From assembly GCA_030605895.1 (NCBI GenBank), contig JAUWHL010000292.1, positions 1-8,090 on the forward strand: a DNA stretch of 8,090 nucleotides. The letters run 5' to 3'. Each line of letters begins with the position of its first letter. The first letter of the stretch is position 1. Positions 1 to 6,207 of this stretch are shown here, piece by piece. The notes under the pieces were generated by a model. The model did not search any database, had not been told where the DNA came from, and saw only the letters and a program-made list of their open reading frames with translations. This DNA is from Promethearchaeota archaeon. Its GTDB lineage: Archaea > Asgardarchaeota > Lokiarchaeia > Sigyniarchaeales > SOKP01. Made by a program: the position numbers and the translations under genes.

Positions 1-2
1 AT

Positions 3-1160
3 ATAAATGCTCATGAAACATATGCTATGTTTATTGTAAATAGCATTTGGCGATTAAAAGAAGGAGGAAAATTGGGTTTTATAACAAGTGATTCATTCTT
101 AACGCTAAGCACTCATAAAAAACTAAGAAGATTTATTCTTAATAATTGCAAAATTAATGAAATTCTTTTAGCACCAAAAAATTTGTTTTCTAATCAAAAT
201 GTAAGTACAAGTCCAGTAATTATTATTCTGACAAAATGCTCTGGTCAGAAAAATAGAAAGTTAAGGGAAAACAATAAAATGAAAATAATTCCTAGAGTAA
301 ACAGTGAGGATGATTATTATACTCCTCAGATTCTCTATGAAAATGAGCAATTAAAATATAATTCTTTACCATTTAACATATTTTTTACTGATGTAGAAGA
401 TGAAGTTATTGATTTATTTGAAAAAGCTCCCAAATTAGAAGATTTCATTCAAGGATATATTGGGATGCATACTCATGATAATAAGAGGTTTATAGCTGCT
501 ATTGAAGGTACTGAACTAGCTAAGATCTTTAGAAAGAGAAATATGAAAATAATTGATTCTGATAGGAAGTATCGTATTATTGAAAGAGAAAATTTAAAAT
601 CAAATCAGTGGAAACCTTATTTAAAACGAGGAGGCGCAGATCAGTATTATAGACCAATAATGGAAGCATTAGATTGGAGTAAAGAATCATTAGATAATTA
701 TGATATTCCGAAAAATGTGCCCTTTGAAAAGGAGGGTATCATAATAAGTGGAGTAAGTACAAGATTAGCTGCGCGTTATATGCCAAGAGGATGCTATTGG
801 GATTCTAATAAAGCTATTGGATTTATAATTAAGGAAAAAACTATTTCCATTCCTTATATTTTGGGTCTGCTAAATAGTTCCTTATACAACTACTTAGCAA
901 AAGGAATTATCAATAATACTAGCAGTATACAAATTTCAGGGATCCATGCTTTGCCTTTTGTGTTACCTGATAATGAAACTAAAGAAAAAATAGAAAATCT
1001 TGTCAATACAATAGTTAACAGTAAAAGAGAAGATGAAAATTATAATTATGTTTTAGAACAACAGGAAATTGATAAAATAATTTTTAATTTCTATGCTGAT
1101 AGATTAAATTTTTCAATGAGTTTAAAAGATAGATTGGATCAATTTTTTTCTATTTATTGA
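3..1160 (+). CDS. C-terminal part of an adenine-specific DNA methyltransferase (type IIG / PglX-like), truncated by window edge
   Basis: The reading frame is open from base 3, before the first ATG at 27, so this is the 3' part of a longer gene and not a complete one. Numbering from the ATG at 27, residues 1-25 (KEGGKLGFITSDSF) match the strand that follows the NPPY catalytic loop in N6-adenine methyltransferases. Residues 140-154 (GYIGMHTHDNKRF) and 195-209 (WKPYLKRGGADQYYR) resemble the 'G-x-x-T-G-x-N-x-x-F' and 'W-x-P-Y-x-K-G-G' signatures of the TaqI-like target-recognition region in Eco57I-type enzymes and BREX PglX. Residues 237-311 (GIIISGVSTRLAARY, then ILGLLNSSLYNYL and IHALPF) are the usual end of that specificity domain. 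The SAM-binding motif, the NPPY motif and any nuclease domain would lie to the left, so I cannot say whether it cleaves DNA or only methylates it. The role is presumably host DNA modification or phage defence. The right-hand neighbour is convergent and unrelated. Confidence 0.82.
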   Translation: MNAHETYAMFIVNSIWRLKEGGKLGFITSDSFLTLSTHKKLRRFILNNCKINEILLAPKNLFSNQNVSTSPVIIILTKCSGQKNRKLRENNKMKIIPRVNSEDDYYTPQILYENEQLKYNSLPFNIFFTDVEDEVIDLFEKAPKLEDFIQGYIGMHTHDNKRFIAAIEGTELAKIFRKRNMKIIDSDRKYRIIERENLKSNQWKPYLKRGGADQYYRPIMEALDWSKESLDNYDIPKNVPFEKEGIIISGVSTRLAARYMPRGCYWDSNKAIGFIIKEKTISIPYILGLLNSSLYNYLAKGIINNTSSIQISGIHALPFVLPDNETKEKIENLVNTIVNSKREDENYNYVLEQQEIDKIIFNFYADRLNFSMSLKDRLDQFFSIY

Positions 1161-1163
1161 TAA

Positions 1164-1183
1164 AATACTTCTACTGAAGTATT
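1164..1183 (-). terminator. 8-bp perfect stem-loop between convergent genes
   Basis: AATACTTC and GAAGTATT form a perfect 8-bp stem with a 4-nt loop (TACT on the plus strand). Read on the minus strand, it lies about 37 nt past the stop of the thiamine-diphosphate enzyme and runs straight into a short T run (TTTT), so it fits that gene best. On the plus strand it starts 4 nt after the stop of the methyltransferase fragment and is followed only by mixed pyrimidines. Archaeal termination depends mainly on T-tracts, so the hairpin's role is inferred. Confidence 0.4.
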
Positions 1184-1200
1184 CAGTTCCAATTCCTTTT

Positions 1201-1217
1201 ATCAATTTTGAATTGAT
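1201..1217. repeat. Short inverted repeat in the convergent gap
   Basis: ATCAATT and AATTGAT form a perfect 7-bp dyad around a 3-nt centre, 2 bp beyond the stop codon of the minus-strand gene. It is very AT-rich and no long T run follows it. It may help 3'-end formation of the minus-strand mRNA, or it may be chance in AT-rich DNA. Confidence 0.25.
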
Positions 1218-1219
1218 CT

Positions 1220-3037
1220 TTATAGTTTTTCTCCTTTAATTTCTTCTTCATATTTTTTTCTTCGTTCTTTTAAATAAGTTGGTATGGGAACATCCCACCA
1301 GCCAAAAGCCGGAGAGCCGGTAAAAGGAAAAGTCCTGTTTACTAAGATTTCTATTACTGCTGGTTTTCTTGATTCACTTGCTCTTTTCAATGCAGGAAAT
1401 ATAGCTTCTCGTTTCGAGATTTTTTCTGCATAACATCCAAATCCCTCTGCAATTTTAGCAAAATCAGGGGAATAGGTATTTCCATCCTTATCTTCGAAGG
1501 CTGTAGCATAACCTCGATCTTCTCCAAATGCTGCTTGCTGTAAATCTTTAATTGCAATCCATCCATGATTATTAAGTACAATAAAGAAAATGTTATCCAA
1601 ACCAAGTTGAACAGCTATAGATAACTCCGATATTGTCATCATAAAATCACCATCACCTACAAGAGCAACAACTTGACGGTTTTTCTTGCCAATATCAATT
1701 GACCCTAGTTTAGCTCCGATGGTAGCAGGAACACTGTATCCCATTGTAGAAAACCCTCCAGCAGTTAAACAAGTTTTAGGTTCATAAAACTCTAATTCTT
1801 GGATCATCTGAGCTTGTATATTGCCAGAACTTGTCACTATGACAGCATCTCTATCGAAAAATTTTCTTATCTCTTTTAAAACTGTAGAAATCATTACAGG
1901 AACTTTTGTCTCATCTCGATGTTTTTCAAGGAGCTCAAACCATTTTTTCTTTTCTTCTTGAATTTCTTTAAAATAATCACTACTTTTATACTCATTTGAA
2001 TAGTCTCCTAATTCATCGATAATTTGTTGAAGACACGCTTTTGCATCGCCAATAATCCCAACTTCGACGGGATAATTCTTACCAATTTCATGTGGATCAA
2101 TATCAATTTGGATAAGTTTTGTAGGAGGAATGGAAAAACTTACGCCATCTTTATAAGAGCTTGCAGTTTCATCAGCAAAGCGACAACCAATAGCCAAAAT
2201 TACATCTGCTGTTGATGTCATCTTCAATCCTACTGTAGTACCTTTCGAGCCACTACTCCATGCAAATAAAGGATGATCGTTTGGAAATGCGGATTTAGCC
2301 ATCATTGTTACTACAACAACAGCACCGATTTTTTCTGCTAACTCTTTGACTTCTTTAAAAGCTTCAGCAGCAACAACTCCACCGCCTAAAAGTATAACGG
2401 GTCTATTTGCATCTTTTAATAATTGAGTTGCTTTTATAACAAAAATAGGATCTCCTAAAATTTTTCCAGTTGATCTCCTTTTCATGGGCTCAGGTATGAT
2501 AATTTCGGCATCAGATGCTTGAACATCAATAGGAAGATCGATCATAGTAGGACCTTTTCTTCCTGTCATCATTTGATTAAAAGCTCGTTGCATTATTGAG
2601 GGGAGTTGACTTACTGAATCAACATGGAAACTACGTTTAACAATTGGTTCTAAAACTCTTAGCATGTCAGAATCCCTTCTTCTCTCAATTTCTTGAAGAA
2701 CTCCCTTTCCACGCATATGAGTGTGGGTTGATCCGGTTAAACATAAAACAGGGAAGCTATCCACATAAGCATCAGCCAATCCAATTGCTGTATTCATCGC
2801 TCCTGGTCCAATTGAAGTAAAAACACATAAAGGCTGCCCCGTGATCCTATAATAGCCTACAGCAAGGTGAATACCGGCATTTTCAGTTTTTGGCTGAATA
2901 ATTTGTAGTTTATCTTTATCTCTGTAAAATGCGTCAGTTAATGGTAAATTTCCATGCCCGGGTATTCCAATAACATATTTTACTCCTTCTTTTATTAAAT
3001 ATTTGGAGATAACCTCTCCACCAGTATACTTTGGCAT
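1220..3037 (-). CDS. Thiamine-diphosphate-dependent enzyme, acetolactate synthase / IolD-like
   Basis: This 605-residue protein has the three-domain layout of the acetolactate synthase superfamily: Pyr domain (about 1-175), central Rossmann-like TPP_M domain (about 195-345) and PP domain (about 385-570). Visible motifs are GIPGHGN at 24-30, the cofactor-activating glutamate E52 (TENAGIHLA), GPGAMNTAIGLADA at 78-90, GGFSTMGYSVPATIGAKL at 427-444, and the ThDP/Mg2+ signature GDGDF at 461 ending in NN at 489-490. Such enzymes decarboxylate or carboligate 2-oxo acids, or hydrolyse cyclic diketones. The GHG near the N-terminus and the C-terminal GWWDVPIPTYL (579-589) recall IolD and an uncharacterised acetolactate-synthase-like group more than true IlvB. 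No ACT-domain small subunit, ilvC or inositol gene lies nearby, so the substrate cannot be given. The ATG at 3037 starts right before the conserved N-terminus. The gene appears monocistronic. Confidence 0.85.
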   Translation of the reverse strand: MPKYTGGEVISKYLIKEGVKYVIGIPGHGNLPLTDAFYRDKDKLQIIQPKTENAGIHLAVGYYRITGQPLCVFTSIGPGAMNTAIGLADAYVDSFPVLCLTGSTHTHMRGKGVLQEIERRRDSDMLRVLEPIVKRSFHVDSVSQLPSIMQRAFNQMMTGRKGPTMIDLPIDVQASDAEIIIPEPMKRRSTGKILGDPIFVIKATQLLKDANRPVILLGGGVVAAEAFKEVKELAEKIGAVVVVTMMAKSAFPNDHPLFAWSSGSKGTTVGLKMTSTADVILAIGCRFADETASSYKDGVSFSIPPTKLIQIDIDPHEIGKNYPVEVGIIGDAKACLQQIIDELGDYSNEYKSSDYFKEIQEEKKKWFELLEKHRDETKVPVMISTVLKEIRKFFDRDAVIVTSSGNIQAQMIQELEFYEPKTCLTAGGFSTMGYSVPATIGAKLGSIDIGKKNRQVVALVGDGDFMMTISELSIAVQLGLDNIFFIVLNNHGWIAIKDLQQAAFGEDRGYATAFEDKDGNTYSPDFAKIAEGFGCYAEKISKREAIFPALKRASESRKPAVIEILVNRTFPFTGSPAFGWWDVPIPTYLKERRKKYEEEIKGEKL

Positions 3038-3070
3038 TTTATAATCTATTTAATTTGTAAGTTTTTATTG

Positions 3071-3079
3071 AATATAATA
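3071..3079 (-). promoter_or_regulatory. Candidate TATA box for the thiamine-diphosphate enzyme gene
   Basis: On the minus strand TATTATATT is centred about 38 bp before the ATG at 3037, which would give a leader of about 12 nt. The 208-bp divergent gap 3038-3245 is nearly all A and T, so other boxes are possible (for example the minus-strand ACTTATATC near 3097-3105). No Shine-Dalgarno sequence is seen before the ATG. Confidence 0.3.
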
Positions 3080-3211
3080 TGATATACTAAAAATAGATAT
3101 AAGTTTGTTATTCAATGAAACTGTTTAATAAAAAATGTATATTTATACAAAAATTAATTTGAAAATTTAGTATCCCCCTTCTTTTTATAAGGAAAATATC
3201 AAGAATTAAAC

Positions 3212-3219
3212 ATATATAC
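3212..3219 (+). promoter_or_regulatory. Candidate TATA box for the radical SAM operon
   Basis: ATATATAC preceded by an A-rich stretch (GAATTAAAC) resembles an archaeal BRE/TATA element. Its centre near 3216 predicts transcription start around 3241, a few bases before the TTG start at 3246. This implies a leaderless or nearly leaderless mRNA and agrees with the absence of a Shine-Dalgarno site. Confidence 0.45.
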
Positions 3220-3245
3220 AGTAAAAAGTTATGTTATTCTTTTAA

Positions 3246-4595
3246 TTGTTGGGTAAAGTGCCTTCTATCTTAGAAAAGATTCGAGTCTTGGGAGAAAATT
3301 CTAAATATGATATTTGTGCCAGTACGGCTTCCAGTCGTACAGCTAAATATCCAAAACTTTTTGGAGATTCAAAAAAATGGATAGGAACTACAGCAAGTGC
3401 CGGAATTTGCCATAGTTATACCCCAGATGGTCGATGCATGAGTCTCTTTAAAACTCTATACACTAACAAATGTATATACAGTTGCAAGTATTGCTTTTCC
3501 CATAATTGTAGGCAGAAGATGAGCTTTACACCAGAAGAATATGCTCGTACGTTTATGAAACTCTATTCGATGAATGTAGTTGAAGGAGTATTCATCTCAT
3601 CCGCAGTTTGCGGTAGTGCCGATGAAACGACTGAAGAAATGTTGGAAGCAATTCGGCTTCTTCGATTTAAATATAATTTTCGCGGTTATGTACATTTTAA
3701 GTGTTTACCTGGTGTGAGCCAATATCTTCTTAAAGAAGCAATAAGTCTGTCAGATCGTATTTCCATCAATTCAGAAGCATCTACTAAAGATCATCTTGCT
3801 GAAATTGCAGAACAAAAAGATTTTATGAACGATATCATAATGCGTCAGCGCTGGTTAAAACAAATTCGCGTCAGACATAATGATGAAACACTTAAAGTAT
3901 TGAAAGATTTGAAACAAGATAATCACCTAAACTATCAAGAAAAGATGATTAAAGATAGAAGAGAAGATGGGTATAAAAAATTTAGATGGGATGACGCTCC
4001 AATTCTTAATAGTGGACAAACAACCCAGTTTGTAGTGGGGGCTGCGGAAAATGAAAGCGATTACGACCTACTTAAAAGAATCGATTGGGGATATAAAGAA
4101 ATTGATCTTAGGCGAGCCTATTTTTCTTCTTTCATCCCAATCGAAGGGACACCCCTAGCTGGTAAACAAGCAGCACCTTTAGCAAGAGAACATCAATTAT
4201 ATCAAAGTGATTGGTTATTGCGAATCTATCATTATAAACTCAAAGATTTGAGAGAAATATTAACGGAGGAGGACAATTTACCTATAGGTGATCCAAAAAT
4301 TCACTTAGCAAGACAATATTTTAAAGATCATGGACCAGTGGATCCAAATCAAGCATCTTATCATGATTTAATAAGAGTTCCGGGGATTGGTCCAATCTCT
4401 GCTAAGCGGATAATTAATTTGCGTTCTAAAAAATTTGTATTTAAGCGTAGACAAGATTTAAAATCTGTTGGTGTTGTGTTGAAACGAGCTGATCCTTACC
4501 TCTTAATAAATGGAAAAAATCAAACAACCCTTCAAAATTTTATCGATCTAAATGATAGTAAAAATACACAGAGGGAACTCGTATGGGAAAATTAA
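3246..4595 (+). CDS. Putative DNA modification/repair radical SAM protein with C-terminal HhH motif
   Basis: The protein begins LEKIRVLGENSKYDICAS (residues 9-26), as in the family named 'putative DNA modification/repair radical SAM protein' (TIGR03916 as I recall it). The radical SAM motif C-x3-C-x2-C is at C76, C80 and C83 and should bind a 4Fe-4S cluster that cleaves S-adenosylmethionine. Extra cysteines occur at C24, C55, C64 and C88. Residues 257-266 (GQTTQFVVGA) and 311-330 (PLAREHQLYQSDWLLRIYHY) match conserved later blocks. Residues 371-396 (LIRVPGIGPISAKRIINLR) form a helix-hairpin-helix, a non-specific DNA-binding element, which suggests a nucleic-acid substrate. A highly charged stretch at about 205-250 looks longer than usual. 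An in-frame TAA at 3243-3245 excludes an upstream ATG at 3231, so the start must be TTG 3246, TTG 3249 or GTG 3258. It overlaps the next gene, its normal partner. The reaction is not known for this family. Confidence 0.9.
   Translation: MLGKVPSILEKIRVLGENSKYDICASTASSRTAKYPKLFGDSKKWIGTTASAGICHSYTPDGRCMSLFKTLYTNKCIYSCKYCFSHNCRQKMSFTPEEYARTFMKLYSMNVVEGVFISSAVCGSADETTEEMLEAIRLLRFKYNFRGYVHFKCLPGVSQYLLKEAISLSDRISINSEASTKDHLAEIAEQKDFMNDIIMRQRWLKQIRVRHNDETLKVLKDLKQDNHLNYQEKMIKDRREDGYKKFRWDDAPILNSGQTTQFVVGAAENESDYDLLKRIDWGYKEIDLRRAYFSSFIPIEGTPLAGKQAAPLAREHQLYQSDWLLRIYHYKLKDLREILTEEDNLPIGDPKIHLARQYFKDHGPVDPNQASYHDLIRVPGIGPISAKRIINLRSKKFVFKRRQDLKSVGVVLKRADPYLLINGKNQTTLQNFIDLNDSKNTQRELVWEN
4571..4576 (+). 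promoter_or_regulatory. Possible Shine-Dalgarno site for the DUF4130 gene
   Basis: GAGGGA lies 6 nt before the ATG at 4583, inside the end of the radical SAM gene. It is one of the few plausible Shine-Dalgarno sites at a gene start in this window, which suits an internal operon gene that cannot be leaderless. A second start, ATG 4595, overlaps the upstream stop as TAATG and could be used by translational coupling. Confidence 0.4.
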
Positions 4596-5245
4596 TGAAT
4601 AAAAAAGATCCTTTAGAGGTTATAGGATGTGCTAAAGGCCATTCACATGAAGAAATAATTAATAATCTACCCAGACATAGTAAATTTTCTCCAATTCTCA
4701 TACGACAGATTAAAAAAATACCAGAAGTAATCTTACGCAATTCAGGCACTCCAATAGCAAAAAGAATGAACCGTATGATGAGAGAAGTGACTACTGAAAC
4801 ATATCGTGCTAAGCAGTTTACTCGAACTGAGATTAACAATCAAGGTGTATTATTTGGAGTGGTTTTACTCAGGCATCGAGTAATGGATTTAGTTTTAAAT
4901 TATTTCCACGAAAGATGGCCAGAGTGTATAATTTGCTTGTATAATGAACATTCTGGTAAAACGGGGATAATAAATGAAAACGGAAGGATTCAAGAGATTG
5001 ATGCTACTCTGAAAAGTGTTGTAGAAAGAGTTAGTAAAAATCGTCCGATCATACCATATTTCGACGATATCCAATTTTCTGGTGGAGAAATCTTCGAGAC
5101 GCTTTATAAGTCACAGTTTATTTCTGAAAGAGAAAACCAAAATTACTTTAAGCGGATGATTCCCGATAAATGTTTTGAATTACCAGGGATGAGAGGAGGT
5201 GTAGAAAAGCGTTTTCGTAATAAAAAGATTAATGAATATCTTTAA
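4583..5245 (+). CDS. DUF4130-family protein, partner of the radical SAM protein
   Basis: This 220-residue protein matches the DUF4130 family (TIGR03915 type), which almost always sits beside the radical SAM protein found just upstream. Recognisable blocks are the basic helix and motif at 59-80 (AKRMNRMMREV, then ETYRAKQFTR, equivalent to the usual 'R-x-x-K-G-F-x-R-F'), GVLFGVVLLRHRVMDLVLNYF at 88-108 (equivalent to 'A-W-I-x-P-x-H-x-x-x-P-x-x-x-x-H-F'), ERWPECIICLYNEHSG at 110-125, and the C-terminal LYKSQFISERENQNYFKRMIP (174-194), equivalent to 'L-W-x-x-F-F-x-x-I-x-I-x-E-R-x-N-P-x-x-x-x-x-x-M-P'. The N-terminal 55 residues lack the usual YDGSFEG-like start, and no uracil-DNA-glycosylase domain is fused, unlike many relatives. 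It overlaps the radical SAM gene by 13 nt, so the two products are likely made together and may act as a complex on DNA. The function is unknown; a DNA-metabolism role is inferred from the pairing. Confidence 0.8.
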   Translation: MGKLMNKKDPLEVIGCAKGHSHEEIINNLPRHSKFSPILIRQIKKIPEVILRNSGTPIAKRMNRMMREVTTETYRAKQFTRTEINNQGVLFGVVLLRHRVMDLVLNYFHERWPECIICLYNEHSGKTGIINENGRIQEIDATLKSVVERVSKNRPIIPYFDDIQFSGGEIFETLYKSQFISERENQNYFKRMIPDKCFELPGMRGGVEKRFRNKKINEYL

Positions 5246-5247
5246 TT

Positions 5248-6027
5248 TCATATTATTTTGGCAAATAATTCTTTGCCTGTTTGATATGCTTCACTTTCAT
5301 TAGGCAGTTGCAATAAATTTTCTCCGATTATATTCATTCTACTGATTTCATCGCTGTTTGCAATAAAACCGAGGAGCTTTACATACTCTTTTTTAATACT
5401 AGCTACTTCTTTTTCTAAAATATCTCTTAAGGAGTTCTCTGGAAACCTATTACCGAGTATCCAAATATTTTCAAATTTTAAATTGACTTCTTTAGTTATT
5501 TCTAATATACGTTTCATGGTATGGATGCCCATCTTGCTTGGATCACTTATGATTACTAAATCTGTGACATTTCGACCAGTTTTTCTGGCAAAAAATTCCA
5601 ATCCAGCAGGAGCATCGATGAGTACGATATCATAATTCTTGGATAATATGTCAATGATGCGTTTCAAATAATTATTGATGCTGCAATAGCACCCCTCTCC
5701 TTCTCCTCGACCCATTTCTAAAATATCGAACATATCCATTTCAATTAGAGCGTCAAATACCTCGGATTCGACGATCTGATCCTTAGAAACGTCGAGAGGT
5801 ATTTGTCTTTTTTGGATTTTATGTTTCAGCTCCGCCATTTTTCCCCCGACTGTTTCCTTAAAATGGATTTCTTTCCCGATAAGATCTGCAATATTTGCAT
5901 CGGGATCGGCATCAATTACGAGGATGTTTAAATTTTTATATTTTTCGAGCAAATATTTGAGCATTAAAACGAGGAGCGTAGATTTCCCAACCCCGCCCTT
6001 TCCAGAAAAAGAGATGATTTTTTTCAT
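5248..6027 (-). CDS. CooC-like P-loop ATPase, putative CO dehydrogenase nickel-insertion factor
   Basis: This is a 259-residue SIMIBI-class (MinD/ParA/NifH-like) ATPase. The deviant Walker A GKGGVGKST at 9-17 carries the signature lysine K10, VIDADPDAN at 37-45 follows, and the Walker B region is VLIDAPAG at 135-142. The strongest clue for CooC is MGRGEGEGCYC at 105-115. Its C-x-C (C113, C115) is the nickel/zinc-binding, dimer-bridging motif of CooC proteins that load nickel into the C-cluster of CO dehydrogenase in the cytoplasm. DPSKMGIHTMKRI at 162-174 and LGNRF at 191-195 also fit. Oddly, the usual 'D-x-E-A-G-x-E-H' is here DAPAGLEF, so this may be a side branch serving another metalloenzyme. 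No CO dehydrogenase gene is in the window. The ATG at 6027 directly precedes the P-loop strand. The stop is 2 bp from the convergent DUF4130 gene. Confidence is high for the ATPase class and moderate for the CooC role. Confidence 0.82.
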   Translation of the reverse strand: MKKIISFSGKGGVGKSTLLVLMLKYLLEKYKNLNILVIDADPDANIADLIGKEIHFKETVGGKMAELKHKIQKRQIPLDVSKDQIVESEVFDALIEMDMFDILEMGRGEGEGCYCSINNYLKRIIDILSKNYDIVLIDAPAGLEFFARKTGRNVTDLVIISDPSKMGIHTMKRILEITKEVNLKFENIWILGNRFPENSLRDILEKEVASIKKEYVKLLGFIANSDEISRMNIIGENLLQLPNESEAYQTGKELFAKII

Positions 6028-6055
6028 GAGAATTAACTTAAAACTAGTGTTTATT

Positions 6056-6067
6056 CTTTATGTAAAG
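6056..6067 (-). promoter_or_regulatory. Candidate promoter element / small palindrome upstream of the CooC-like gene
   Basis: On the minus strand CTTTACATAAAG is a 5+5 bp palindrome centred about 34 bp before the ATG. It could be the TATA element of this gene, an operator overlapping it, or both. Sequence alone does not decide, and the rest of the 180-bp divergent gap is A/T-rich without other clear structure. Confidence 0.25.
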
Positions 6068-6174
6068 AAAATTGAATTAAGATTAAAAATTTATTATAAA
6101 TAATTAAAAAGATTAAGTTGCTTTCTAATAAGAAAAATAAACTTGTTTAACAGAGAAATTAATAATAAATAGAT

Positions 6175-6184
6175 AAATTTATAG
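6175..6184 (+). promoter_or_regulatory. Candidate TATA box for the HAD phosphatase gene
   Basis: AAATTTATAG contains TTTATA centred about 27 bp before the ATG at 6208, the spacing expected if transcription starts at the start codon. No Shine-Dalgarno motif precedes the ATG, so a leaderless mRNA is inferred. Confidence 0.45.
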
Positions 6185-6207
6185 AAATCATATCAACACG
6201 GTAAATC

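Noticed and set aside
1387..1605. Minus-strand open frame of 72 codons
   Set aside because: It lies wholly inside the conserved thiamine-diphosphate enzyme gene in another frame, with low-complexity sequence and no recognisable motif.
2024..2215. Plus-strand open frame of 63 codons
   Set aside because: It is antisense to the well-conserved thiamine-diphosphate enzyme gene and has no domain or promoter of its own.
1220..3037. Assignment as the acetolactate synthase catalytic subunit IlvB
   Set aside because: The fold fits, but there is no small subunit or ilvC nearby, and the N- and C-terminal signatures lean toward IolD-like relatives, so a specific name would be over-claimed.
3115..3162. 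Tiny ATG-started frame of 15 codons in the divergent gap
   Set aside because: It is too short and A/T-rich, with no promoter or ribosome-binding evidence beyond chance.
3038..3245. Possible riboswitch or small RNA in the divergent gap
   Set aside because: Only short A/T repeats such as GATATA copies and a 7-bp dyad (3067-3073 with 3110-3116) were seen; no compact conserved fold is apparent.
4540..4839. Minus-strand open frame of 99 codons
   Set aside because: It is antisense to the junction of the radical SAM and DUF4130 genes, both supported by family motifs; the composition looks like a frame shadow.
1..5245. A defence island linking the methyltransferase and the radical SAM pair
   Set aside because: A metabolic enzyme gene on the opposite strand separates them, and no other defence gene is visible, so proximity alone is not enough.
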